Notes: generated by a model from the sequence alone, not told the origin. DNA of 8,410 bases from Actinoplanes liguriensis (GCA_000715855.1 KL571300.1:1-8410), one strand, 5' to 3'. Positions 1 through 8,245 are shown, counted from the stretch's first letter. Made by a program: numbers and translations.

Positions 1-970
<970 letters not shown>

Positions 971-994
971 GCCGCCACCTCCGCTTCGCTCCGG

Positions 995-1043
995 CGTCGG
1001 CACGGGTAGCCGACGGTGCCCGATGGTTCGCTCGCAAGCTCGC
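995..1043 (-). other. Intercistronic gap with hairpin and short direct repeat
   Basis: The 73-nt gap between the DppC-type and DppD-type genes holds two small elements. A perfect 7-bp inverted repeat, CGTCGGC at 995-1001 and GCCGACG at 1009-1015, has a 7-nt loop. A direct repeat, GCTCGC-AA-GCTCGC on the plus strand (1030-1043), lies just after the permease stop. There is no U-tract, so this is not a clear terminator; it may be a weak RNA-processing or stability element. Sequences like this are common by chance in GC-rich DNA. Confidence 0.4.
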
Positions 1044-2117
1044 TCACGGCGACACCTCCTTCTTGATGACAGGGGTCGCGCCGTTGAGGTTGACCATGGG
1101 CTTGGCGTGGGTGTGCGGCGCCGCGGAGTTGCTGAGCACCGGCGTGAAACCGATGCGCATCCGGACCGTACGTCCATCGACGGTTTTGATCTTGGTTTTG
1201 CCGACGCTGCGGAGGCGCGGGCTGACGAACTCGTCGATGCCGAAGTTGATCAGCGAGAGGGACGTGCCGAGCAGCGCGATCGCGAGACCCGCCGGGATGA
1301 ACCACCACCAGGCCTCCTGGGCGAGCGCCTGCTGACCCTGCGCCCAGAACAGGATGGTGCCCCAGTTCCAGGTGTTGGCCGAGGCGACGCCGATGAAGGC
1401 CAGGGTGATCTCGGAGAGCACGGCGAAGATGACCGTGCCGACGAAACCGGAGGCGATCACCGCGGTCAGGTTCGGCATCAGCTCGAAGACGATCACCCGC
1501 CAGGTCTTCTCGCCGGTGGCCCGGGACGCGTCGACGAAGTCGCGCCGGCGCAGCGAGAGCGTCTGCGCACGCAGCACCCGGGCGTTCCACGACCACGAGG
1601 TGAGGCCGATGACCAGGGCGACCAGCCAGTCCTCGGCGTTCTCCAGGGTGGACGTGATGATGATGATCAGCGGCAGCGCCGGGATCACCAGGAAGACGTT
1701 GGAGAGCGCGGACAGGCCCTCGTCGGTCTTGCCGCCCAGGTAACCGGCGGTCACCCCGATCAGCACCGACAGTACGGTGGCGATGGTGCCGGCGAAGAAG
1801 CCGACGAACATCACGGCGCGCGTGCCGGCCAGCAGCTGGCTGAAGACGTCCTGGCCGAGGTGGGTGGTGCCGAGCCAGTGGTCCGCCGACGGCGGCTGGA
1901 TCAGCGCGTTGCTGCGCGCGTCCGGGTCGTAGGGGGCGACCCACGGCCCGATGATCGCGAAGAGCACGTAGACGCCGAGCATCACCAGACCGGTCGCGGC
2001 CTTCTTGTTGCTGACGAAACGGAAGCGCTGACGCTTCGGCTTCTTGCCGGTCTCCGGCTGCGCCATCGAGCCCTGGCCGGGGATGACCTGCTCGATGCTC
2101 GAGGTGGGGATCGTCAT
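1044..2117 (-). CDS. ABC importer permease, DppC/OppC type
   Basis: Second membrane subunit of the importer, forming the channel with the DppB-type permease. Of its 357 residues, the first 38 or so are hydrophilic and basic. The first membrane segment (41-60) ends in WVAPYDP, and the family signature HWLGTTHLGQDVFSQLLAGTR lies at 80-100. Further membrane segments are near 102-126, 138-156, 164-176, 218-245 and 270-291. The ATPase-contacting EAA loop is at about 192-221, with the core DASRATGEKTWRV. The usual family end, INFGIDEFVSPRLR, falls at 290-303, leaving an extra hydrophilic tail of 54 residues. The ATG at 2117 has GGAGGG seven bases upstream, and that start region is a diverged duplicate of the sequence just before it. 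Met18 is an alternative start, but its upstream site is weaker. Confidence 0.93.
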   Translation of the reverse strand: MTIPTSSIEQVIPGQGSMAQPETGKKPKRQRFRFVSNKKAATGLVMLGVYVLFAIIGPWVAPYDPDARSNALIQPPSADHWLGTTHLGQDVFSQLLAGTRAVMFVGFFAGTIATVLSVLIGVTAGYLGGKTDEGLSALSNVFLVIPALPLIIIITSTLENAEDWLVALVIGLTSWSWNARVLRAQTLSLRRRDFVDASRATGEKTWRVIVFELMPNLTAVIASGFVGTVIFAVLSEITLAFIGVASANTWNWGTILFWAQGQQALAQEAWWWFIPAGLAIALLGTSLSLINFGIDEFVSPRLRSVGKTKIKTVDGRTVRMRIGFTPVLSNSAAPHTHAKPMVNLNGATPVIKKEVSP

Positions 2118-2182
2118 CGCTCAGCCCTCCGTGAGCCCCGGCCGGAGATGAACCGCTCACGTCGGCGGATAGGAACAGTCAT
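2114..2182 (-). CDS. 22-codon minigene between the permease genes
   Basis: An ATG three bases after the DppB-type stop opens a frame of 22 codons (begins MTVPIRRRER, ends SRRAER). Its TGA overlaps the ATG of the DppC-type permease as ATGA. It has the strongest ribosome site in the area, AAGGAGGG seven bases upstream. The peptide resembles the permease N terminus: it shares M1, T2, P4, E9, I12, G14, G16 and S17. It may be a vestige of the duplicated start, a coupling device that carries ribosomes across the gap, or untranslated. The peptide has no recognisable function. Confidence 0.4.
   Translation of the reverse strand: MTVPIRRRERFISGRGSRRAER
2130..2161 (-). other. Hairpin just before the DppC-type ribosome site
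   Basis: A perfect 7-bp inverted repeat has arms 2130-2136 and 2155-2161 (CGTGAGC and GCTCACG) and an 18-nt GC-rich loop. In the minus-strand transcript the 3' arm directly abuts, and by one base touches, the GGAGGG ribosome site of the DppC-type gene. Folding could modulate ribosome access, and ribosomes translating the minigene would open it. This is inference from position only. Confidence 0.4.
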
Positions 2183-2185
2183 CGC

Positions 2186-3166
2186 TCAGCCCTCCTTGCG
2201 GGTGCGCGGGTCGAGGAGCAGGTAGGCCACGTCCGCGATCAGGTTCGCCACCAGCACCGAGATCGTGATGATCAGGAAGATGCCCTGCATCAGCGGGTAG
2301 TCCTGCGCGCCCAGCGCCTGGAAGAGCTGGAAGCCGATGCCCGGATAGGAGAAGACGATCTCCACCAGCAGCGTGCCGCCGACGATGAAGCCGAGCGAGA
2401 GCGCGAAGCCGGAGACGTTCGGCAGCAGCGCGTTGCGGGCCGCGTAGCTCAGCGCCACCCGGCGGTCGGACAGGCCCTTGGCGTGCGCCACGGTGATGTA
2501 GTCCTCACTGGACACCGTCACCATCATGTTCCGCATGCTCAGGATCCAGCCGCTGACCGAGGAGATCAGGATGGTCAGTGCGGGCAGCAGGCTGTGCCGC
2601 AGCGCGCTCGGGATGAAGTACTGGTCGAACGCCGGCACCAGGCCGTTGTCGAAGCCGCCGGACGACGGGAAGAAGCTGCCCGGCCCGGTCAGCAGGTAGA
2701 TCGCGATGATGCCGAGCCAGAAGTACGGCACCGAGGAGAGGAACGTGGTCACCGGCAGCAGGCCGTCCGCCCACGAGCCGCGCCGCCAGCCGGCCAGCAC
2801 GCCCAGGCCGGTGCCGAGGAAGAAGCTGATGACCGTGGTGATGCCGACCAGCAGCAGGGTCCACGGGAGGCTGTCCGAGATGATCTCCGACACCGGGGTC
2901 GGGAAGAACGTGAAGGACAGGCCGAGGTCGCCGTGGAAGAGCTGGCCCCAGTAGTCCAGGTACTCCTGCCAGACGCTCTTGTTCTCGTCGAGTCCGAACA
3001 GGACGTACAGCGACTGGGTGGCCTGGGTGCTGAGCTGGCCCTGGAACTTGGCGATCAGCGCCTGCACCGGGTCACCCGGGACCAGCCGCGGGATGAAGAA
3101 GTTCAGCGTGATCGCGGCCCAGGCGGTGAACAGGTAGAACGCGATGCGCTGGAGCAGGTATTTCAC
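2186..3166 (-). CDS. ABC importer permease, DppB/OppB type
   Basis: First membrane subunit of the importer, 326 residues, the usual length. The N terminus ([17 protein letters not shown]) forms segment 1 and is followed by the family's [11 protein letters not shown]. An external loop region spans about 30-98. Further membrane segments lie near 101-125, 136-160, 190-212, 252-275 and 293-318. The EAA loop that docks on the ATPase is at about 221-250 ([16 protein letters not shown]). The end, LLLDPRTR, is the normal family ending. The start is a GTG overlapping the ATPase stop as GTGA, with GAGG seven bases upstream, so translation is probably coupled to the preceding gene. It is followed by the duplicated start region of the partner permease. 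Confidence 0.95.
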   Translation of the reverse strand: MKYLLQRIAFYLFTAWAAITLNFFIPRLVPGDPVQALIAKFQGQLSTQATQSLYVLFGLDENKSVWQEYLDYWGQLFHGDLGLSFTFFPTPVSEIISDSLPWTLLLVGITTVISFFLGTGLGVLAGWRRGSWADGLLPVTTFLSSVPYFWLGIIAIYLLTGPGSFFPSSGGFDNGLVPAFDQYFIPSALRHSLLPALTILISSVSGWILSMRNMMVTVSSEDYITVAHAKGLSDRRVALSYAARNALLPNVSGFALSLGFIVGGTLLVEIVFSYPGIGFQLFQALGAQDYPLMQGIFLIITISVLVANLIADVAYLLLDPRTRKEG

Positions 3167-4212
3167 GTGGTCACCTCGTCACGGTCGTACAGCCAGCAGG
3201 CCGCCCAGTGACCGGGCGCGTCGCCGATCTCCAGCGGCACCGGGAGGTCGGTCTTGCAGCGGTCCATCGCGACCGGGCAGCGCGGGTGGAACCGGCAGCC
3301 GGACGGCGGGTGGATCAGGCTCGGCGGCTCGCCGTCCGTCTGGTGGGCGGCGGCGGCGTCGCCGGAGAGGCGATCCGGGTCCGGCGCCGAGTCGATCAAC
3401 AGCCGGGTGTACGGATGAGCCGGTGACTGCGTCACGGTCTCGCTGTCGCCACCCTCGACGATCCGGCCGGCGTACATGACCATCGTCTCGTCCGCGAAGT
3501 ACCGGGCCGACGCGATGTCGTGGGTGATGTAGAGGATCGCCAGGTTGAGCCGGTCCCGCAGGTCGCGCAGCAGGTTCAGCACGCCGAGCCGGATCGACAC
3601 GTCCAGCATGGACACCGGCTCGTCGGCGAGCAGGGCCTCGGGCTGCGCGCCGAGCGCCCGGGCGATCGCCACGCGCTGCCGCTGGCCGCCGGAGAGCTCG
3701 TGCGGGAACTTGTCGAGGTAACGCTCGGGTGGGGTCAGCTGCACCCGCTCGAGCAGGTCGTTCAGCGCCTGGTCCAGGTCCGCGGCGCTCTTCCCGGCGT
3801 TGTCGTGGATCTTCAACGACCGGGTGAGGTGGTACCGGATGGTGTGCGTCGGGTTCAGCGACGCGAACGGGTCCTGGAAGATCATCTGCACCTGGGAGCA
3901 GTACCGGCGGAACGCCGAGCCCCCCTTGACCTTCGTCGTCGTGCCGTGCAGCTGGATGTCCCCGCCGGTGCGGGGGTAGAGCTGAGCGAGCAGCCGGGCG
4001 ATGGTGCTCTTGCCCGAGCCGGACTCGCCGACCAGGGCGACCACCTTGCCGCGCCGGAGCGTGAGACTCACGTCGTCGACGGCGTGTACCGCGTCCTTGC
4101 GGTTCGAGAACAGGTCGCGCAGCTTCCGGCGGACGGGGAAGTGCTTGGTCAGGCCGATCGCCTCAAGCACCACCTCGCCGGCCGGCGCTTTCGCGTCGGG
4201 GATCGACGTCAT
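3163..4212 (-). CDS. Peptide/oligosaccharide ABC importer ATPase, DppF/OppF type
   Basis: Second cytoplasmic ATPase of the importer, 349 residues, full length. Motifs: Walker [10 protein letters not shown] (62-70), Q-loop [11 protein letters not shown] (111-121), signature LSGGQRQR (173-180), Walker B ALLADEP (193-199), D-loop SMLD (201-204) and switch His231 in YITHD. The [15 protein letters not shown] segment (266-280) opens the C-terminal oligopeptide-transporter domain. It carries cysteines 306, 312, 319 and 339, a complete four-cysteine set. The LSGGQRQR form and IFQDP Q-loop mark the DppF/OppF branch. The ATG at 4212 has AAGGA seven bases upstream. It lies 73 nt after the binding-protein gene, separated by a strong hairpin. 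Placing this ATPase before the permeases, with the DppD-type ATPase last, differs from the E. coli dppABCDF order. Confidence 0.95.
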   Translation of the reverse strand: MTSIPDAKAPAGEVVLEAIGLTKHFPVRRKLRDLFSNRKDAVHAVDDVSLTLRRGKVVALVGESGSGKSTIARLLAQLYPRTGGDIQLHGTTTKVKGGSAFRRYCSQVQMIFQDPFASLNPTHTIRYHLTRSLKIHDNAGKSAADLDQALNDLLERVQLTPPERYLDKFPHELSGGQRQRVAIARALGAQPEALLADEPVSMLDVSIRLGVLNLLRDLRDRLNLAILYITHDIASARYFADETMVMYAGRIVEGGDSETVTQSPAHPYTRLLIDSAPDPDRLSGDAAAAHQTDGEPPSLIHPPSGCRFHPRCPVAMDRCKTDLPVPLEIGDAPGHWAACWLYDRDEVTT

Positions 4213-4246
4213 GCCGGGTTCCTTACAAAGCGGCGAACAGGGAGGT

Positions 4247-4276
4247 GCGGGCGTCCCGGCGAACCGGGACGCCCGC
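4247..4276 (-). terminator. Strong UUCG hairpin after the binding-protein gene
   Basis: A perfect 13-bp stem (arms 4247-4259 and 4264-4276, nearly all G-C) has a four-base loop that reads UUCG in the minus-strand transcript; a G-U pair could extend it by one. It begins nine bases after the TGA of the binding-protein gene and ends 34 bases before the ATPase start. No U-tract follows. It may act as a partial terminator or as a 3'-end block against RNA decay. Either would give more binding protein than transporter, as is well known for binding-protein operons. Which mechanism applies cannot be seen. Confidence 0.75.
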
Positions 4277-4285
4277 GTCAGGCGA

Positions 4286-5971
4286 TCAGGAGCCGGCGGG
4301 CTTGAGGTGCATGATCACGTCGAGCGCGCCGGACTGGGTGGGCTGCATCGGGGCGTACGGGTCGCTGTCCGAGGGCCAGCCGACCCAGTTCTTGGTGCTG
4401 TACGCGCCACCGACGTTGTCCGAGCCGACCGGCAGCATCGGGGCCTGCTCCACGAAGATCTTCTGGATTGTGGCCAGGGCGGTGGTGCGGTCCGCGTCGC
4501 TGGTCGCGTTCGCGTACGCCTTGAGCGCGGCGGTCGCCTCGGGGCTCTTGAAGCGGCCGAAGTTGCCCTGCTGGGCGAGCTGGCCGACCGGCTTGAGCAG
4601 GTCGCCGTCCATCACCGTCTGGTAGATGTCGAACGGCGTCGAGCCACCGTTGGTCCAGCGCATGACGCCGCCGAAGTCGCCCTTCTGCACGTTCTGGTCC
4701 CAGACGTTCTGGTTCGGCTTCTCGACCGTCGCCGCGATGCCGATCTCGGCCAGGTTGCTCTTGATGATCTCGAGCGTGGTCTGGTAGTCCGACCACGGCG
4801 CCGGGTCGCTGAGCTTGATGGTGACGGCCTTGCCGGACTTGTCCTTCAGCGTGGTGCCGTCCAGCTTGTAGCCGGCGTCGGTGAGGATCTTCTTGGCGCC
4901 CTCGACGTCGACCGCCAGCGTCTGTCCCTTGTAGGCGGCGGTGACGAACGCGTCACCCGCGCCCTCCGGCAGACCGGTGACGCTCTTCAGCTCGGGGTGG
5001 AAGTAGCCGGCCTCGGCCTGGTTGAAGATGTCGGCCCGGTTGATGACCTTGTTCATCGCCTGGCGCAGCTTCGGGTCGTCGAACGGCGCCTGCGTGGTGT
5101 TGATGTAGAGGCCGTGGATGCCCAGCACGCCCGGCGCCCAGACCTTGAAGTGCTCCGGGTCCTTGGCGACGAAGGTCTGCTGGTAGTTCGGGATGAACAC
5201 GAAGCTCCACTCGGCCTGGCCGGTGGCCAGCGCGGTGGTCTGCGCGTTGTTGTCGGTGTACGACGTGTACCGAAGTTCCTTGATGGCCGGCTTGTCCTGC
5301 CAGTAACCGCTCTCTCGGCGCTCAAGAACGATGCCCTGCTGGCTGAACGTCTTGAGGGTGTACGGGCCCGAGCCGACCGGCTCCTTGATCGGGTCCTTGG
5401 CCGGGTCCGCGATCTTCTCCCAGATGTGCTTCGGCACGATCGGGATCTGGCTGATGATCTTGTGCCAGGTGGTGAACTGCGACGACTTGAAGGCGATCGT
5501 CACCTTGCTGCCGGCGACGGTGACCTGGTCGATCGGGAGCGCGAAGATGTTCAGCGCCTCGTTCGACTTGATCAGGTTGAACGTGTAGGCCACGTCGTCG
5601 GCGGTCAGCTTCTGGCCGTCCGACCAGGTCGCGTTGTCCCGGATCGTGACGTCCAGCTGCTTGTAGTCCGCCGCCCACTTGATGTCGCGGGCGAGCCACG
5701 GCTTGGCCGGGTCGGCAGGCTTGACGTTGTTCCACATGCCGAGGGGCTCGTAGATGGTCCAGCGGTAACCCAGCGAGGCGCCGGCCGAGGTGCCGAGGAA
5801 CGGGTTGTTGCTCTCGGTGACCGTGCCGTTGGGCATGCCGATCGACAGGAAGTCGACGGCGTTGCCCTTCGCGGCGTCCTTGTTGGCGTTCGGCGAGTCA
5901 CCGCACGCGGCCAGGCCGCCCGTGGCGAGCACGCCGGCCAGGGCGACCGCGAACAGCTTCCTTCTCTGCAT
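4286..5971 (-). CDS. Substrate-binding lipoprotein of the ABC importer, family 5 (DppA/OppA-like)
   Basis: Extracytoplasmic receptor that captures the ligand and hands it to the permeases, 561 residues. The N terminus is a lipoprotein signal: MQRRK, a hydrophobic stretch (6-19), then lipobox LAAC (20-23) with Cys23 as the lipidated residue, and a polar linker. The family 5 signature is present as [18 protein letters not shown] (114-131). Other family-typical stretches include VGSGPYTLK and [11 protein letters not shown]. Family members bind peptides, nickel or heme, and in many bacteria and archaea oligosaccharides such as cello- or manno-oligomers; sequence reading alone does not decide. The ATG at 5971 has GAGGAG eight bases upstream. 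It is the first gene of the transporter operon, 150 nt after the LacI-type gene, and is followed by a strong hairpin. Confidence 0.95.
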   Translation of the reverse strand: MQRRKLFAVALAGVLATGGLAACGDSPNANKDAAKGNAVDFLSIGMPNGTVTESNNPFLGTSAGASLGYRWTIYEPLGMWNNVKPADPAKPWLARDIKWAADYKQLDVTIRDNATWSDGQKLTADDVAYTFNLIKSNEALNIFALPIDQVTVAGSKVTIAFKSSQFTTWHKIISQIPIVPKHIWEKIADPAKDPIKEPVGSGPYTLKTFSQQGIVLERRESGYWQDKPAIKELRYTSYTDNNAQTTALATGQAEWSFVFIPNYQQTFVAKDPEHFKVWAPGVLGIHGLYINTTQAPFDDPKLRQAMNKVINRADIFNQAEAGYFHPELKSVTGLPEGAGDAFVTAAYKGQTLAVDVEGAKKILTDAGYKLDGTTLKDKSGKAVTIKLSDPAPWSDYQTTLEIIKSNLAEIGIAATVEKPNQNVWDQNVQKGDFGGVMRWTNGGSTPFDIYQTVMDGDLLKPVGQLAQQGNFGRFKSPEATAALKAYANATSDADRTTALATIQKIFVEQAPMLPVGSDNVGGAYSTKNWVGWPSDSDPYAPMQPTQSGALDVIMHLKPAGS

Positions 5972-5972
5972 C

Positions 5973-5985
5973 GGAGAATCTCCTC
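5973..5985 (-). promoter_or_regulatory. Ribosome site of the binding-protein gene, within a small inverted repeat
   Basis: GAGGAG (5985-5980) lies eight bases before the ATG at 5971. Part of it (GGAG) can pair with CTCC across a three-base loop ATT, giving a four-bp hairpin directly over the ribosome site. The stem is short and may be fortuitous; the ribosome site itself is clear. Confidence 0.6.
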
Positions 5986-6076
5986 GGTATAGCGGAATTT
6001 CGGGTGGGAGGGGTGCCCGGAGGCGTGCGGCATCGCGTGACCGGCGGCAGCCGGCCCCGAGGCGCGCGGGGTCGCC

Positions 6077-6097
6077 CGACCGGCCCGTGGCCGGTCG
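6077..6097. terminator. 9-bp hairpin between repressor and binding-protein genes
   Basis: Perfect inverted repeat CGACCGGCC / GGCCGGTCG with a three-base loop, starting 24 bases after the LacI-type stop. In the direction of the LacI transcript no U-tract follows. On the plus strand it is followed after five bases by TTTT, so its terminator-like polarity points at antisense transcription instead. It may separate the repressor transcript from the transporter operon; polarity is uncertain. Confidence 0.45.
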
Positions 6098-6106
6098 AAC
6101 TGGTTT
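6097..6106. promoter_or_regulatory. Candidate repressor half-site upstream of the binding-protein gene
   Basis: GAACTGGTTT here differs by one base from GAACCGGTTT at 7176-7185, which is part of the repeat cluster upstream of the LacI-type gene. It lies about 125 bases upstream of the binding-protein start, in the only gap large enough for the operon promoter. A ten-base match is weak evidence and no convincing -35/-10 pair was found beside it. Confidence 0.25.
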
Positions 6107-6121
6107 TCTGCTGTGTGAGTG

Positions 6122-7129
6122 CTAGGGCTGCTGGGTCGAGGCCCGCGCGGTGAACGTCGCCGGGATCACCGTCGGCCGGTTCGGGAGCGCGGTCCCCTCG
6201 AAGTGGGCGAGCAGGGTGCGGGCCGCGGCCTCGCCCATCTCGCGCATCGGCTGATGCACTGTGGACAGGGCCGGCTGGTGGTGCGCGGCCATCGGGATGT
6301 CGTCGAAGCCGACCACCGCGACGTCCTCCGGCACCCGCCGGCCGGCGTCCTGGACGGCCTGCACGGCGCCGAAGGCGGAGAGGTCGTTGTGGCAGAAGAC
6401 GGCGTCGAAGTCGAGGCCGGCGGCGATCGCCTGCTTGACCCCGTCCGAGCCGCACGCGACGGTGAAGTCGCCGGGAAGCACGTAGGTGTCCGGGATGGGG
6501 TGGCCGGCCTCGGCGAAGGCCGAGGTGAAGCCGTCGGTGCGCTGCACGGTGCAGCCGAACCGGGACGGGGCGGTGATCACGAGCGGCTTGTGGCGCCCGA
6601 TCTCCAGCAGGTGCCGGGCGGCGTCGGCCGCGCCGCTGTGGTTGGTCGTGCCGACGGTCGGGATCTGGCCGCCGGAGATCTGGTCACGGTCGTCGATCAG
6701 CACCATCGGCAGGCCGCGGCTGTGCAGCGTGGCGAGGTAGCTCAGGGTGCCCTCCGGCTCGATCGCCAGCAGGCCGTCGAACGACTTGGCGGCGACCTGC
6801 GCGGCGAACTGGCGCATCGAGTCGTCGCCCCGGTTGAAGGTGAACAGCAGCAGGCCGTACTCCTCGGCCTCCAGCACGTCGACCGCACCCTGCAGCACCT
6901 CGCCCATCCAGGGCCAGGTCAGCGAGGGCACCAGCATGCCGATCACCCTGGTGCGGCCGCGAGCCAGGTTCACCGCGCGGGCACTGGGGACGTAGCCGAG
7001 CTCATCGATCACCGCGCGAACCCGGGCGGCGGTCGACTCGTCCAGCTCACCCTTGCCGTTGAGAACCCGGGACACGGTCGTCTTGCTGACCTTGGCCCGA
7101 GCCGCCACGTCGGCGATGGTGATCGGCAC
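6122..7129 (-). CDS. LacI-family transcriptional repressor
   Basis: DNA-binding regulator of 335 residues from a GTG at 7129, the normal family length. The helix-turn-helix starts at once: [20 protein letters not shown] (2-21), then [16 protein letters not shown]. The hinge helix is [10 protein letters not shown] (49-58), with the Leu55-Ala56 pair that LacI proteins insert into the operator minor groove. The rest is a periplasmic-binding-protein-like ligand domain (about 61-330), with family-typical stretches such as [15 protein letters not shown] and [11 protein letters not shown] longer reading from a TTG at 7207 would add 26 low-complexity residues whose DNA is the repeat cluster upstream. 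GGAGG four bases before the GTG and family length favour 7129. It reads in the same direction as the importer and precedes it by 150 nt, so it is its likely local regulator. Sugars are the commonest effectors in this family. Confidence 0.93.
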   Translation of the reverse strand: MPITIADVAARAKVSKTTVSRVLNGKGELDESTAARVRAVIDELGYVPSARAVNLARGRTRVIGMLVPSLTWPWMGEVLQGAVDVLEAEEYGLLLFTFNRGDDSMRQFAAQVAAKSFDGLLAIEPEGTLSYLATLHSRGLPMVLIDDRDQISGGQIPTVGTTNHSGAADAARHLLEIGRHKPLVITAPSRFGCTVQRTDGFTSAFAEAGHPIPDTYVLPGDFTVACGSDGVKQAIAAGLDFDAVFCHNDLSAFGAVQAVQDAGRRVPEDVAVVGFDDIPMAAHHQPALSTVHQPMREMGEAAARTLLAHFEGTALPNRPTVIPATFTARASTQQP

Positions 7130-7131
7130 AG

Positions 7132-7138
7132 CTCCTCC
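7132..7138 (-). promoter_or_regulatory. Ribosome site deciding the LacI-type start
   Basis: GGAGGAG on the minus strand lies just before the GTG at 7129; the GGAGG core is four bases away, slightly close but usable. The next GTG/ATG-type option in frame, TTG at 7207, has no comparable site. Confidence 0.7.
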
Positions 7139-7169
7139 GAGATTTTTGTTTCCGGCCGGTTGCGCCGGA

Positions 7170-7200
7170 GGTTCGGAACCGGTTTCGGTACCGGTTTCGG
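7170..7200 (-). repeat. Tandem 12-bp repeats with inverted repeat: candidate repressor operator
   Basis: Read on the minus strand, CCGAAACCGGTA (7200-7189) is followed directly by CCGAAACCGGTT (7188-7177) and a partial third copy CCGAACC (7176-7170). The two full copies differ at one base. Within them sits a perfect 7-bp inverted repeat, AACCGGT-N6-ACCGGTT (7177-7196). The cluster lies 48 bases upstream of the LacI-type start, where an autoregulatory operator would be expected. TTGACT at 7207-7202 could be a -35 element, but no good -10 was found. Confidence 0.45.
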
Positions 7201-7207
7201 CAGTCAA

Positions 7208-7286
7208 CCCCAGTGAGCGCAGTCACGTCAATGGGGCCGAGATCTATTTAGGTTTCATTCCGGTAACCGGGGGAAGCCGGGTTCGT
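7208..7286. other. Gap downstream of the sirtuin gene
   Basis: Noncoding stretch between the sirtuin stop and the repeat cluster. It contains an A+T-rich patch at about 7240-7260, unusual for this DNA, which could hold the repressor promoter, and a short palindrome CCGGT-A-ACCGG at 7260-7270 that reuses the ACCGGT core of the repeat cluster. TTGACG (7231-7226, minus) resembles a -35 box but lacks a good partner. No clear terminator follows the sirtuin gene. Confidence 0.3.
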
Positions 7287-8150
7287 TTACTGAGGCAACA
7301 AACGGTACGTTTCGGCTTCCGAGGCAAGATTCGGGAGAACGACACCGAGCGGCGCATCGATCAGAAGGTCCGCGTAGGGCTCCCCGCGCGTCACGCCACG
7401 GTTCACGATCGCCACCCGGACGCCCTGCTTGACCGCCCGCAGCACGAACCGGCGACCGGACATCACGGTCAGCGAGGAACCCAGGACGAGCAGCGTGCGC
7501 GCCCCGGCGACCAGCTCGAACGCGCGCGACACCCGGTCCGGCGGAACGGTCTCGCCGAAATAGACCACGTCCGGCTTCAGTGTCCCGCCGCAGGACAGGC
7601 AGTCGACCACCCGGAACCCGTCCAGCCCGGCGTCGTCCAGCTCGACGTCGCCGTCCGCGTTCACCGCCGAGGCCACCGCGTCGAAATCCGGGTTCGCCGC
7701 GGTCAGCCGGTGCTCCAGGTCACCCCGGCCGGTCAGCGCCCCGCAGTCCAGGCACGTGATCCGGGCCAGGTTGCCGTGCAGCTCGACCACGTCGCGCGCG
7801 CCGGCCGCCTGGTGCAGCCCGTCCACGTTCTGCGTGATCACCCCGTGCAGCAGGCCCCGCTCCTGCCAGCGGGCCACCGCCCGGTGCCCGGCGTTCGGAG
7901 CGGCCCGGCCGATCGTGTGCCAGCCGAGGTGGCTGCGCGCCCAGTAGCGCCGCCGGGCGACCGGGTCGCCGGTGAACGTCTGATACGTCATCGGGGTGTT
8001 GCGCCGCGCCGAGCCGGACGGCCCCCGGTAATCCGGGATGCCGGAGTCGGTGGAGAGGCCCGCACCGCTGAGCACCACCACGCCACCCTCGCCCAGCCAG
8101 CCGTCCAGCCGGGCCACCTGCTCCACCACACCGAGGTCCATGACACCCAT
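7287..8150 (-). CDS. Sir2-family NAD-dependent protein deacylase (class II-like)
   Basis: Removes acyl groups from protein lysines using NAD+, giving nicotinamide and O-acyl-ADP-ribose; cytoplasmic. The 287 residues contain all core motifs. NAD binding is by GAGLSTDSGIPDYRG (29-43), TQNVDGLH lies at 106-113, and the catalytic His125 is in ELHGN. Zinc is held by two CxxC pairs (133/136 and 184/187), followed by GGTLKPDVVYFGE, GSSLTV (224-229) and Asn250. The IPDYRG form and the roughly 47-residue span between the CxxC pairs resemble class II (SIRT4-like) sirtuins, so deacetylase or another deacylase activity is possible. The ATG at 8150 is preceded by GAGG at four bases; Met4 is an equally possible start. 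It is divergent from the gene at 8246 and 157 nt upstream of the repressor. No functional link to the importer is evident. Confidence 0.94.
   Translation of the reverse strand: MGVMDLGVVEQVARLDGWLGEGGVVVLSGAGLSTDSGIPDYRGPSGSARRNTPMTYQTFTGDPVARRRYWARSHLGWHTIGRAAPNAGHRAVARWQERGLLHGVITQNVDGLHQAAGARDVVELHGNLARITCLDCGALTGRGDLEHRLTAANPDFDAVASAVNADGDVELDDAGLDGFRVVDCLSCGGTLKPDVVYFGETVPPDRVSRAFELVAGARTLLVLGSSLTVMSGRRFVLRAVKQGVRVAIVNRGVTRGEPYADLLIDAPLGVVLPNLASEAETYRLLPQ
7300..7312. other. Short inverted repeat inside the sirtuin 3' end
   Basis: AAACG-GTA-CGTTT is a 5+3+5 inverted repeat covering the last codons of the sirtuin gene. The form resembles LacI-family operators, but its sequence differs from the repeat cluster at 7170-7200 and it may be chance. 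Confidence 0.2.
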
Positions 8151-8233
8151 CGTCCCTCGTCCGGGTGACCGGGTGTGACCTCCATCCGGTGGCCGTAACT
8201 CCGCAGGTGGGTGCGCGTTGTCCGGCGCCCCGG

Positions 8234-8239
8234 TAGGTT
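8234..8239 (+). promoter_or_regulatory. Candidate -10 element of a leaderless gene
   Basis: TAGGTT fits the actinobacterial TANNNT -10 pattern and ends seven bases before the first base of the GTG at 8246. That spacing would make the start codon the transcript's first base. No clear Shine-Dalgarno sequence precedes the GTG, which agrees with a leaderless transcript. No good -35 was found at the usual distance. Confidence 0.45.
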
Positions 8240-8245
8240 GATGTT

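Larger units (their letters stand above)
2067..2195 (-). repeat. Diverged 65-bp tandem duplication of a translation-start region
   Basis: Two adjacent units, 2195-2131 and 2130-2066 in reading direction, each begin GGAGGGCTGAGCGATGAC. This 18-bp block is identical at 2178-2195 and 2113-2130. After it, 19 bases are poorly matched (6 of 19), then 27 bases match at 22 positions without gaps. By hand count, 46 of 64 bases are identical. The second unit is the ribosome site plus the first 17 codons of the DppC-type permease. The first unit follows the DppB-type stop. The offset is 65, not a multiple of three, so the first start is out of frame with the permease. Confidence 0.8.

Noticed and set aside
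5986..5991. TATACC upstream of the binding-protein gene as a -10 box
   Set aside because: It would place the transcript start inside the ribosome site, and no -35 lies at a suitable distance.
4001..5992. A 663-codon plus-strand open frame opposite the binding-protein gene
   Set aside because: Its translation is Arg/Val/Asp-rich with no family motifs and lies antisense to a clearly recognisable lipoprotein gene; long antisense frames are expected in GC-rich DNA.
5972..7286. A CebR-type operator (TGGGAGCGCTCCCA) for cello-oligosaccharide control
   Set aside because: I looked for this palindrome in both gaps flanking the repressor gene and did not find it.
8165..8185. Repeated CCGGGTG in the sirtuin divergent gap
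   Set aside because: Seven-base repeats of this composition are expected by chance; no further symmetry was found.
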